A stretch of DNA of 64,000 nt from JBGLNJ01 sp041300525. GTDB taxonomy: Bacteria > Chloroflexota > Anaerolineae > Fen-1058. The translations under genes and the position numbers were made by a program. This document shows, in pieces, positions 6,901 through 14,220 of the stretch. Numbering within the stretch: position 1 is the first letter of the stretch; each line of letters begins with the position of its first letter. The notes under the pieces are model-generated. The model was given only the letters and a program-made list of their open reading frames with translations, had not been told where the DNA came from and made no database searches. The stretch spans positions 3,348,001 to 3,412,000 of the forward strand of contig JBGLNJ010000001.1 of NCBI GenBank assembly GCA_041300525.1. Reading direction: 5' to 3'.

Positions 6901-9201
6901 ACTTCACCTTCCGGCGAAGTGGGCAGCACCAGCTTTACTGTTTCCTGGACAGGCGGCGACTCGGGTTCGGGCGTGGACACTTACGATGTGCAGTACAAGG
7001 ACGTGACGACCAGTGGTTCTTGGACCGCCTGGCGAAGTGCTGTGTCCTACACATCATCCACCTTTTACGCCACAAGCGGGCACAAGTACCAATTCCGCTC
7101 CCGCGCTCGCGATAACGTGGGCAACCTGGAAAGCTGGCCTGCGTCCTACGACGTGCAGGTCGTCGTCGCCACCGAAGACTTTGACGTTGATCACACCGGC
7201 TCGATGGAAGTCACGCAGGCGGTGCAGGATCGCAACAACAGCGTCATCCTCGTCGAGAACAAGTCAACCTTCCTCCGCTTCCACGTCCACTCGCACTCGG
7301 GCGCCGAAACCTTCTCGGCCCGGCTCAGCGGCTGGCGCGGCGGGACGTTCCTGGGCAATGTTCTCCCCGGCAACCCCGGCGGCACGGCCAGCATATCGGC
7401 CGACCCGGATCGCGGACAGCTCAACCAGAGCTTTTGGTTCCAACTGCCTTCTGCCTGGCTGCACGGCACGGTGCAACTGATCGCCGAAGCCAACTATGAC
7501 CACCGCCTGGCCGAGTCGGACTATGCCGACAACTATGGCAACGTCACTGTGAGCTTTCAGTATTCGCCGCCGATGAACATCCTGATGGTGGACGCCTGCT
7601 ACCAATCGGGCGGCACGACGTATCACGTGCGCAACCAGGATCGTTGGGCGCTGGCCTCGTATCTCAGACGAATGTATCCCATCAACCAGCTCAATGTCTG
7701 GTGGGGTGTGTTCGTTCCCTGCTACGGCAGCCCGCCCAACTCGGGCACGGTCAACGCCGACCTGGTGTGGAACAAGGGGCAGCACGTGTTGGGCGCGGGC
7801 GAAGACCCCTGGACGCGCTATTACGGCCTGGTGGACGACGGCTACTGGCGCACGACCACTTCGTGCTGGATGAGAGGCGCAGCCGACGGCATCCCTTCAA
7901 CTGTGGCAAGCGGCCCGGCCGGCCGGCACGATCGCTGCGCCACCTGGGATCCCGACGGCGATTCGTATGCCGACTGGTATGGCGCGCACGAGTTGGGCCA
8001 TACCTACAACCGAGGACATGCCAATTTCTGTGACGCGGGCGGCGGACCGGCCTATCCCTACCCCAACGGCGACATTAGCCCCACCCACGACGAAGACGCA
8101 GCCAACGCGCTCTTTGGCTTTGACATCGAAAATCACACCATCTACCCGCCTACCTGGAAAGACACGATGTCGTATTGCGACAACGAATGGCCCTCCGACT
8201 TTACCTACGAGGGCATCCGCGACCGGATGATTGCCGAAAAACCGGCCACCGGCATAGCGACATCGCGGCGTATCGCCTCGGGCGAGTACCTGGCCGTCTT
8301 TGGCCGCATCGTCACTGCCACGAATCAAATTACGCTCAACACCTTTTACCGTATGCCCAATGCCTGGGACTGGCTGGAGCGCGTGCCGGGCGACTATTCC
8401 ATCCGGCTGCTCGATGGCAGCGGCGGCACGCTGGCCGACTATCCCTTCACCCTGCGTTCGACGGATGTAGAGTCCGGTCCCGGCTACTCTGCCCAGGCCG
8501 GGGCAGAACCGGCCCTCATCGCCGAGTTTGTGCTCTGGGTGACGGACACGGCGCGGGTGAGCATTTACCACGGCGCGACGGAACTGGCCTCGCGCGTAGT
8601 AAGCACCCACGCGCCGACGGTGACGGTCACCTCGCCCAACGGCGGCGAGAACCTGAGCGGCACCACAACCACGCTGACCTGGAGCGCGGGTGATGCCGAC
8701 GGAGATAGCCTGGTCTTTACCATTCAGTACAGCGTGGACGGTGGCGCTCACTGGAAGCCCCTCGGCTCTAACGTGACCGCGACCAGCTTGGTGGTCAGCA
8801 CCGACTTGCTGGCCGGGACGGCGCAGGGCCGCTTCCGGGTCATGGCAAGCGATGGTGTCAACACAACCTCGGACGATTCGGATGGCAACTTTAGCGTGCC
8901 GTTCAAGCTGCCCGAGCTGCACCTCATCGCGCCACTGGGCACATCGCTGTACGTCTTTAGCCAGACGGTAGCCTTCGAGGCCGAAGCCTATGATGTGGAA
9001 GATGGGCCGCTGGGCGATGCGGCGTTCCCTCGCCCGCGACCTCACCCACGCCCTCACCAGCCCCGTAGCAGTCGGTGCCAGACGCGCCGGCTACGGCCAC
9101 GACACCGACCTCGCCCTCGCCCGCGCCCGCGACCGCGACCGCGACACCGACCGCGCCCGCGACACCGACCTCACCCTAGCCCGCGCCCTCGCCCGAGATG
9201 A
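3955..9201 (+). CDS. Giant FG-GAP (VCBS) repeat protein with Ig-like domains and an HExxH metalloprotease motif; both ends abnormal
   Basis: The frame encodes 1748 residues, but family-like sequence starts only at base 4048. About thirteen FG-GAP blades follow (pattern xLAVGDxDNDGxLDLAA, Ca2+-binding), to roughly residue 650. Then come four fibronectin/Ig-like domains (about 655-1065), a CARDB-like stretch (about 1080-1200), a region with HELGHTYNRGH at 1345-1355 (zinc protease signature), and a final Ig-like module (TVTVTSPNGGENL) near 1550-1640. No signal peptide is present: the first residues come from the HAD gene end and a dispersed repeat, so the true N-terminus is lost. After about 9020 the frame becomes Arg/Pro repeats, read out of frame through a microsatellite. 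Probably an exported protein in intact relatives. Confidence 0.7.
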   Translation: MQEKEFNEGAETQSFHLVLVRLGVGKCRRFGFGLAVADFNHDGLLDVAAAGARVGVRVYRQSRSGWTETVLNASGTFYELAAGDMNNDGHPDLVAANHGSGAGINYWLNYGGEWSTNPYSIDIPVTFWGVDVGDINNDGLLDIAAGKDTAAGGVYVWRQSAVASWPAADTGLPKSDMLWRDVAFGDFDNDGKLDLAATSEKGIRVWTGNGSGTWTEAATGLPTSGSYAGLAVGDLDNDGLLDLAAVRLDGGGIEPWRNTGGAWEMFKQPTSTESWWNLDLADVDNDGLLDLGATSQSDIGAQVWVDSGATEPTGNWREIVSPSSTGSPDDLVGGDVNWDGDLDIVAAMGNDAGLRAWRGDGGNTWIDCSMNLPSTGTFNDLALRQLTGAAYPELIAGSDMGIKAYYNEGCYWNLFSSGLPTTGQYNAVAAGDIDHDGKIELVGAKYGGGLPMWEYNSGTWTPIYSPTLTSSYYDVALADLNNDGELDIAAANYFPDSLGVRVWLYNGSSSWTAVVVTSTGEYRTLAVGDLDNDGNLDLAAAKNNSSGEEGIWLWRGDGAGANWTPFPSPVTTGQYFDLDLADFNHDGFLDLLAARDGYGVDVWAGNGAGGWTESNTNLPTSGAFFVSRFGHIDHDGFPDLLTTQYNGGIRLWTAAEATPPGVWSSFTPSTWVTTTQTVAASVRVQDSGSGLNVDSGQYAYSTNAGASWSGWLSATVSGSNGVTTTQVMQTSAIAFGQDSLTTHRNRVRFRISDMATNVGTSSDYNVDIDTVAPTNPASLSGDRATGTWSNDNTATMTWSGATDASSGVATYSYEWSASSATVPDTTGETASASALTTLPGEGTSWYFHVRARDAAGNWASGAMHDGPYWLDITPPINPATFTSSPTAGVWTTDNTVYVAWSGGSDTGGSGINGYSYEWSTSASTIPDVAVDTTGSNTTSSALPDGTSHYFHLRARDVAGNWSNGIAHYGPFWIDRTDPWSYVTSPSGEVGSTSFTVSWTGGDSGSGVDTYDVQYKDVTTSGSWTAWRSAVSYTSSTFYATSGHKYQFRSRARDNVGNLESWPASYDVQVVVATEDFDVDHTGSMEVTQAVQDRNNSVILVENKSTFLRFHVHSHSGAETFSARLSGWRGGTFLGNVLPGNPGGTASISADPDRGQLNQSFWFQLPSAWLHGTVQLIAEANYDHRLAESDYADNYGNVTVSFQYSPPMNILMVDACYQSGGTTYHVRNQDRWALASYLRRMYPINQLNVWWGVFVPCYGSPPNSGTVNADLVWNKGQHVLGAGEDPWTRYYGLVDDGYWRTTTSCWMRGAADGIPSTVASGPAGRHDRCATWDPDGDSYADWYGAHELGHTYNRGHANFCDAGGGPAYPYPNGDISPTHDEDAANALFGFDIENHTIYPPTWKDTMSYCDNEWPSDFTYEGIRDRMIAEKPATGIATSRRIASGEYLAVFGRIVTATNQITLNTFYRMPNAWDWLERVPGDYSIRLLDGSGGTLADYPFTLRSTDVESGPGYSAQAGAEPALIAEFVLWVTDTARVSIYHGATELASRVVSTHAPTVTVTSPNGGENLSGTTTTLTWSAGDADGDSLVFTIQYSVDGGAHWKPLGSNVTATSLVVSTDLLAGTAQGRFRVMASDGVNTTSDDSDGNFSVPFKLPELHLIAPLGTSLYVFSQTVAFEAEAYDVEDGPLGDAAFPRPRPHPRPHQPRSSRCQTRRLRPRHRPRPRPRPRPRPRHRPRPRHRPHPSPRPRPR
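3971..4030. repeat. Dispersed 'GGCGCAGAGACGCAAAG' repeat
   Basis: TTAACGAAGGCGCAGAGACG then CAAAG, followed 23 bases later by GTGCGTCTTGGCGTT, an imperfect inverted copy. The same kind of unit appears at 32431-32456. It starts in the stop codon of the HAD gene and runs into the beginning of the FG-GAP frame. Confidence 0.6.
9069..9179 (+). pseudogene. Remnant of a Pro/Thr/Ala-rich linker (microsatellite)
   Basis: In the frame starting at 9069 the DNA encodes PATATTPTSPSPAPATAT and similar, the usual spacer of secreted proteins in such genomes, and it stops at TAG 9177-9179. The DNA is a run of GCGACACCGACC- and GCGACCGCGACC-like units. Neither flanking gene uses this frame, so it is read as a leftover of a different gene or a frameshifted tail. 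Confidence 0.5.
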
Positions 9202-9214
9202 GATCCGGGAAGCA

Positions 9215-9598
9215 ATGAATGAAAAAGACTGGCCGCGCGCACGGCGACTCGTCCAGGCTTTGGATACGAGCCGCAAGAACCTTGCAGATAGACGGCAGAT
9301 TCGCTCACTGGCAGACATTCTGAATTGGGTCAACGCCAGGCCAGAGGAAGTGCGCAGCACGCAACGTCAATACACGGCGCGGCTGTTGGAATACACTTGG
9401 GTGGGCTACGGCGAATTGGAACAGATGGAACGCCCGTGGTGGCAACGCTGGCTGCCGCACCCGGCAAAAGGCCGATACGCAGAGGATCGGCAAGCCATCC
9501 TGGGAGTGTATTGGTGGCTGCAGATCGTGGACGCGCGAGAAAAGGGCCAGCTTCCGGCGTGGGAGGGTATTCGCATCGTGCGGGAACGGCAAGAATGA
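9215..9598 (+). CDS. Hypothetical protein (unrecognised)
   Basis: 127 residues from the ATG at 9215; the frame stays open upstream to 8990, but that part is microsatellite. The protein is helical and rich in Trp, Arg and Glu (RARRLVQALDTSRKNLADRR, then PWWQRWLP and VYWWLQIVDAREKG). I do not recognise the family. Its TGA overlaps the ATG of the VOC protein (ATGA), which supports real translation and coupling to that gene. No signal peptide or membrane segment. The true start could lie further upstream if the 5' part has been replaced. Confidence 0.5.
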   Translation: MNEKDWPRARRLVQALDTSRKNLADRRQIRSLADILNWVNARPEEVRSTQRQYTARLLEYTWVGYGELEQMERPWWQRWLPHPAKGRYAEDRQAILGVYWWLQIVDAREKGQLPAWEGIRIVRERQE

Positions 9599-10473
9599 AT
9601 CAACCAACTATGTCCCTAAAGATTGACCACGTCACCCTTGCCGGCTCCGACCTCAAAACACTCGAGCAGGTCTTTGCCCTTGCAGGGCTGGCGACGGATT
9701 ACGGCGGGCCGCACTCGAACGGCATCACGCACATGTCGCTCTTGGGCTTTGACGACGGCTCGTACATCGAGCTGATTTCGACGCTCGAGCCGGGGCAGGC
9801 TGCGCCGTGGTGGGGTCAGCACGTCGCGGGCAACGGCGGGCCGTGCGCCTGGGCCGTGGAAGTGGGCGACGTGGCAGCAGAAGCCGCGCGCATCGCCGCG
9901 CTCGGCATCCCCGTGCGCGGGCCGAACACGATGACGCGCCAGCGGCCCGACGGCGTGTTAGTTGAATGGGATCTGGCCTTCGTGGGCGACAAGCAACCCG
10001 GCGCAACGTTGCCGTTTCTCATCCGAGATCGCACGCCGCGCGAGTGGCGCGTCCGGCCTTCCGCGAGTGTGACGGGAACAGACTTGACCGGCGTGGCAAT
10101 GGTCGTCCTCGGCGTGTACGACCTGGAGCGCGCCGTTGACCTGTTTTGCCGCGTGTACGGTTGGCCTGCGCCGGTAACGAACGACGACGTCAACTTTGGC
10201 TGGCTGGCTCATTTCCCTGGCACGCCGGTGTCACTGGCCGCGCCGCTCCGCCCCAACGATTTCCTCGCCGAACGAATCCGCCGCTTTGACGAATCGCCGT
10301 TGGCGTTCCTCATCGGGACATTTAACCTTTACGCGGCCTCGAACCGGCTGCGGCTGGGTACCGTGTCCTCCTGGTTCGACCGCCAGGTCTTTTGGTTCGA
10401 CGCGCCCCGCCGGCACGGCATCCTGCTGGGGCTGATTGAAAACCCGCCTCGCGCAGAAGACAGCCTCCCATGA
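9595..10473 (+). CDS. VOC/glyoxalase-like domain protein
   Basis: 292 residues. The start KIDHVTLAGSDLKTLEQVFALAG and the later ITHMSLLGFDDGSYIELIS and WAVEVGDVAAEAARIAALGI blocks fit the glyoxalase-like fold (PF13468 type). A second half (VAMVVLGVYDLERAVDLFCRVYGW) is a second VOC module. Proteins of this group bind a metal and act on small molecules; the substrate cannot be told. ATG 9595 overlaps the previous stop; ATG 9610 is an alternative. Its TGA overlaps the next gene. Confidence 0.7.
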   Translation: MNQPTMSLKIDHVTLAGSDLKTLEQVFALAGLATDYGGPHSNGITHMSLLGFDDGSYIELISTLEPGQAAPWWGQHVAGNGGPCAWAVEVGDVAAEAARIAALGIPVRGPNTMTRQRPDGVLVEWDLAFVGDKQPGATLPFLIRDRTPREWRVRPSASVTGTDLTGVAMVVLGVYDLERAVDLFCRVYGWPAPVTNDDVNFGWLAHFPGTPVSLAAPLRPNDFLAERIRRFDESPLAFLIGTFNLYAASNRLRLGTVSSWFDRQVFWFDAPRRHGILLGLIENPPRAEDSLP

Positions 10474-11312
10474 CCGGATCAGAATTTGCGCCCGTCGCAT
10501 TCGGGCTAGCTTCGGCGGCGTGCTGGGGCGCAGGCGATTTTTGCGGCGGCCTGGCGACCAAGCGCACGCACGTCTACAGCGTCGTGATCGCTTCGCAGCT
10601 CGTCGGCGTGGTAATGCTCATCGGGTTGGCGCTGGCGTTCGCGGAAAAAGCGCCATCGCCGGTTCATTTGCTCTGGGGCAGCCTGGGCGGACTCGTGGGC
10701 ACCCTCGGGCTGATTGCGTTTTATAGCGCGTTGGCTTCGGGGCGGATGGGCGTGGCCGCTCCAGTCGGAGGCGTCATTGGCGCGGCCACTCCGGCGATCC
10801 TGGGTGTGCTCATGGAAGGCTGGCCGGGCACACTCAAGCTGATCGGGTTCGCGCTGGCGCTCGTCGCCGTTTGGTTCGTCTCACGCACGGAAGACGCCAC
10901 TGTCCGGGTCCATGAGCTGGGATTGCCCATTGTAGCCGGGCTGTGCTTTGGCGTCTTTTTCATCTGCATTGACCGGGCGAGCGAAACGTCAGTGTTGTGG
11001 CCGCTGGTGGCGGCGAGGTTGACGTCGTTGAGTATGTTGTTTATCATCGCGACCGCCACTCACCAGCCGCGACTGCCGGACGTCAAGCACTTGCCTTTGG
11101 TCGCGCTCGTCGGCGTGATGGAGGTGGGCGGCAATGCGTTCTTTGCGCTGGCGGCGCACGTGGGACGGCTGGACGTAGCCGCGGTGATCTCTTCGCTCTA
11201 TCCGGGGGCGACGGTCTGGCTGGCCTGGCTCATCTTGAAGGAACGCATCACCCGCCTGCAAACCGTGGGGATCGTCGCCGCGCTCGCGGCGATTGTCTTG
11301 ATCGCTTCCTAG
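10470..11312 (+). CDS. EamA/DMT family transporter
   Basis: 280 residues with about ten hydrophobic segments and an internal duplication (two EamA halves). The N-terminal AFGLASAACWGAGDFCGGLATKR is typical of the drug/metabolite transporter superfamily, and LYPGATVWLAWLILKERIT is the conserved end of the second EamA domain. Inner-membrane small-molecule export is the likely role. ATG 10470 overlaps the stop of the VOC gene, so three small genes (9215-11312) look like one translationally coupled unit. The substrate is unknown. Confidence 0.8.
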   Translation: MTGSEFAPVAFGLASAACWGAGDFCGGLATKRTHVYSVVIASQLVGVVMLIGLALAFAEKAPSPVHLLWGSLGGLVGTLGLIAFYSALASGRMGVAAPVGGVIGAATPAILGVLMEGWPGTLKLIGFALALVAVWFVSRTEDATVRVHELGLPIVAGLCFGVFFICIDRASETSVLWPLVAARLTSLSMLFIIATATHQPRLPDVKHLPLVALVGVMEVGGNAFFALAAHVGRLDVAAVISSLYPGATVWLAWLILKERITRLQTVGIVAALAAIVLIAS

Positions 11313-11328
11313 TCTCCAAAGCCGATAG

Positions 11329-11364
11329 CCTTGCGAAGGCGCGAAGCGAGCAACCTTCGCAAGG
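11329..11364. terminator. Inverted repeat between convergent genes (CCTTGCGAAGG family)
   Basis: CCTTGCGAAGG (11329-11339) and CCTTCGCAAGG (11354-11364) form a perfect 11-bp stem. It lies 17 bases after the DMT gene and 16 before the 3' end of the helicase gene, so it may serve as a bidirectional terminator. The same palindrome recurs at 53701-53759. Confidence 0.5.
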
Positions 11365-11379
11365 TTGAGCATCCGTGTA

Positions 11380-12621
11380 CTAATGTCGGCGCCGACCGCC
11401 GAGCATCTGCGACCAACGCTGGCTGGTGGAACGCGGAGCGATGTACTGTTGCTGAAGTTCCTTGACCGTGGGCCTGGCATACGAAGGCGCTTCGACGCCG
11501 TAATCAAAGCCGGGCACGGTGCAGCGTTCCAGCCGCCGGCCGATCAACTGTTGGATGCCCTGGACGACCGACTCGTCGGCCGGGGTGATGAACGTGATCG
11601 CGTCGCCTTCGGCTTCGGCGCGGGCCGTGCGGCCGATGCGATGAACATAGTCTTCGGCGGAACCGGGCGCGTCATAGTTCAGCACGAGTGAGATGCCCTG
11701 CACATCAATCCCGCGCGCGGCAATATCCGTCGCCACGAGCACACGATAGTGGCCCCGCCGGAAACCTTCCAGCGCCGCCACACGCTGGCCCTGGGTGCGA
11801 TTGCTATGAATCGTGGCCGTCTTGATGCCGGCCTGCTTGAGCTTTTGCGACAGGTTGTCCGCGCCATGTTTGGTGCGGGTAAAGACCAGCACGCTGTCTT
11901 GCTCGGCCTGCTCCATCAAGTTCAGCAACAGCTTGACTTTGAGGTGCTTGGGCACGGGGTAAAACTTTTGGTCAATCGTGTCCGGCGGGCGCGCCACCGC
12001 GACGGCGACCTTCACCGGGTCGTGCTGAACCTCGCGCGCGAGCGCCAGGATGTGCGGCGGCATCGTGGCCGAAAAGAGCAACGTCTGCCGCCGAGTCGGG
12101 AGACTGCGCAGGATGCGCCGGATGTCGGGCAAAAAGCCCATGTCCAACATGCGGTCGGCCTCGTCGAGCACCAGGATGGATAGATGATCGAAGCGCACAT
12201 TCCTGCGCCCGATATGATCGAGCAGCCGGCCGGGCGTGGCGACGATCACATCAACGCCCCTGCGCAACGCGGATTCCTGCGGTCCCATCCCCACCCCGCC
12301 ATAAATCACCGCCACTTTTAGCCCGGTCTGCCGGGCCAGTTGCGTGGCATGGTCGGCCACCTGCAAAGCCAACTCGCGCGTGGGTACCAGGACGAGCACG
12401 CGCGGGCCTGGCCCGTTCTTGTCGGCGAGCAACTGCTGCAAACTGGGCAGCACAAAGGCCGCCGTCTTGCCGGTGCCCGTCTGCGCGCAACCGACGACAT
12501 CTCGCCCTTCCAGGATAGCCGGGATGGCTTGCACCTGGATGGGCGTGGGGTGTTCAAACCCCATCCGGCGCACCGCTTCTTGCAGGGTCGCCGCCAGATC
12601 AAAATCACTAAACTGTTTCAA
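11380..12621 (-). CDS. rhlE: DEAD-box RNA helicase, RhlE type
   Basis: 413 residues, close to the short RhlE group. Q motif FEHPTPIQVQAIPAIL, motif I AQTGTGKT near 46-53, Ia PTRELA, Ib TPGRLLDH, II VLDEADRMLDMGF, III SATMP, IV VFTRTK, V ATDIAARGID and VI HRIGRTAR are all present in order. It unwinds short RNA duplexes, for example in ribosome assembly and mRNA turnover. The C-terminal tail is short and basic (ending GGRRRH). A strong hairpin sits in the 5' leader. Confidence 0.9.
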   Translation of the reverse strand: MKQFSDFDLAATLQEAVRRMGFEHPTPIQVQAIPAILEGRDVVGCAQTGTGKTAAFVLPSLQQLLADKNGPGPRVLVLVPTRELALQVADHATQLARQTGLKVAVIYGGVGMGPQESALRRGVDVIVATPGRLLDHIGRRNVRFDHLSILVLDEADRMLDMGFLPDIRRILRSLPTRRQTLLFSATMPPHILALAREVQHDPVKVAVAVARPPDTIDQKFYPVPKHLKVKLLLNLMEQAEQDSVLVFTRTKHGADNLSQKLKQAGIKTATIHSNRTQGQRVAALEGFRRGHYRVLVATDIAARGIDVQGISLVLNYDAPGSAEDYVHRIGRTARAEAEGDAITFITPADESVVQGIQQLIGRRLERCTVPGFDYGVEAPSYARPTVKELQQQYIAPRSTSQRWSQMLGGRRRH

Positions 12622-12644
12622 TTTTCCTTCTTCCTATATAGGAA

Positions 12645-12670
12645 TCGCCCCGGTGGTTTCACCGGGGCGA
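12645..12670 (-). promoter_or_regulatory. Strong hairpin in the 5' leader of rhlE
   Basis: TCGCCCCGGTG (12645-12655) and CACCGGGGCGA (12660-12670) form a perfect 11-bp stem with a 4-base loop, 23 bases upstream of the rhlE start codon. No T run follows in either direction, so it looks like a leader structure rather than a terminator. Leader structures are known on cold-induced DEAD-box helicase mRNAs; that role here is inference. Confidence 0.5.
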
Positions 12671-12738
12671 CGCTTGATCACGAACCGATTGGACTACCTG
12701 AATTACGCGCCTATTGTACCACACTCTGGCAAAAGCGC

Positions 12739-14103
12739 CTAATGGATGTCCTCCATAATCTCCCGATGAGCAGCCACGTTCTCTAGAAACGAGCGCCGCA
12801 ATTCCTGCTCGCTGATCTTGGCGGCTCGCTCCTGTAGCAAGCGGTGCGCCGTATCCAGAATCGTCTGGGCGCGAGGGTCTCGGTTGGCGCGCAGGACACG
12901 ATAGCAGGTCAGGTAAACCCGGAAAGGCTCGTCTGCGCCGTCTAGAGAGTGAACCGCCAGATGATTCAGAATCTCCTCAGCGCACGTGCGTGCCCGGGAA
13001 AGATTATTCTGGGCCAGCGCAACTCGGGCCAGGCCAGCCAGGGATTCCATGACCAGGTTCGTTTGGCCCAACTCTCGCCGCAGAGCCAGAGCCTGCCGGT
13101 AGATCTCGGCGGCCTCGTCCAGGCGGCCTAACCCGGTCAAGGCGTGGCCCAGGCGAGTGAGTGAGTAGCCTTCGACCCGGCGATTGCCAATCTCTTGCGC
13201 CATGAGCAGAGCCTGCTGGCCGTGCTCACAAGCGGCCTTGTCATTGCCCAGTTGATGGGCCAGCAGCCCCAAACAGGAGAGCGCCAGCCCTTGGCTCTGC
13301 CGATCACCGATCTCGCGGTAGATGCGCAGGGATTGCGCATAATAGGAGCCGGCTTTGTCATAGTCGCCTTGTTGGTTAAGGGCATAGCCAAGATTGATCA
13401 GCACAACGCCCTCGTTCCGCCGGTCGCCCATCTCGCGGCTGATCCGCAGGGCTTGCTCATAACAAGCTCTGGCCTCGGCATAATCACCTTGCTGATTGCA
13501 GGCAAGGCCCAGGTTGCCGAGCGTGATGCTTTCGCCGTGCCGCTCGCCAATCTCGCGGCAGATGCGCAAGGCTTGCTCATAGCACGTTCTAGCCCTGAGA
13601 TAGTCGTGCTGGTCATGAGAAATAGTGCCGAGCCGGCTGAGCGATGCGCTTTCGCCCTGCCGGTCGCCTATCGCACGGTATAGGTTCAGCGCCCGCTCGA
13701 GATAATCCCTCGCCCCGGCATAATCGCCCAAGTGCCAGCAAACAAGACCCAGGTTATACAGGCTATCGGCCTCCACCTGAGGCCACGCTGTGGTCTGGGC
13801 CAAGACGAGGGCTTGCTCCAGTGGAGGACGGGCTGCTTCATAGCTTCCCTGGTTCCAGAGGGCCACGCCCCATTGCACAGTGCCGGCCGCCTCGAGGTCG
13901 GCCGAGTGGGTGGCCCGCGCCAGGTCAATCGCGCCGCAGGCTACCGTAACAGCCTGACTGTATTGACCTCGCTTGTTCAGAAAGCGCGCCTGCATGCGGC
14001 TTTCCTTTCCGGCTTGGTGGAAGAAATCGCCTCTGCTGGCATGGGGATGCCCGCCCACGCAGGAGGCGAATGGCGAAAGACAGATGACGCCAAACGCTGC
14101 CAC
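12739..14103 (-). CDS. Tetratricopeptide-repeat protein, 5'-truncated (C-terminal half of a larger regulator-type protein)
   Basis: About eight to nine TPR units (for example YEQALRICREIGERHGESI, NQQGDYAEARACYEQALRI) at a spacing of roughly 40 residues. They are followed by a C-terminal segment (TAHRLLQERAAKI, then RRSFLENVAAHREIMEDI) that usually closes large AAA-ATPase, cyclase or activator proteins with TPR tails. No such N-terminal domain is present: upstream of about base 14030 the family-like sequence stops and the opposite strand carries the end of a nuclease gene. The predicted start region is therefore junction sequence. Confidence 0.7.
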   Translation of the reverse strand: MAAFGVICLSPFASCVGGHPHASRGDFFHQAGKESRMQARFLNKRGQYSQAVTVACGAIDLARATHSADLEAAGTVQWGVALWNQGSYEAARPPLEQALVLAQTTAWPQVEADSLYNLGLVCWHLGDYAGARDYLERALNLYRAIGDRQGESASLSRLGTISHDQHDYLRARTCYEQALRICREIGERHGESITLGNLGLACNQQGDYAEARACYEQALRISREMGDRRNEGVVLINLGYALNQQGDYDKAGSYYAQSLRIYREIGDRQSQGLALSCLGLLAHQLGNDKAACEHGQQALLMAQEIGNRRVEGYSLTRLGHALTGLGRLDEAAEIYRQALALRRELGQTNLVMESLAGLARVALAQNNLSRARTCAEEILNHLAVHSLDGADEPFRVYLTCYRVLRANRDPRAQTILDTAHRLLQERAAKISEQELRRSFLENVAAHREIMEDIH

Positions 14104-14220
14104 TATTGCACCTATCGCTCATTGTGTGACCGTGGCACTGCCGCTGGCCTCGGCGACGAAACTGACATCGAACTTGACCTGGACATTGAGCTGGAAAAAG
14201 TCGAAGAGATTGCGTACTGA
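14002..14220 (+). pseudogene. C-terminal remnant of a PD-(D/E)XK nuclease
   Basis: The frame FLSGLVEEIAS, then WRKTDDAKRCHYCTYRSLCDRG, is the typical end of Cas4/AddB-like PD-(D/E)XK nucleases, whose last cysteines bind an Fe-S cluster (CxxC plus C visible here). The catalytic core is absent. Its stop codon TGA (14218-14220) overlaps the recJ ATG, which suggests it was once the gene before recJ, cut by a joint with the minus-strand TPR gene at about 14000-14040. Confidence 0.6.
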
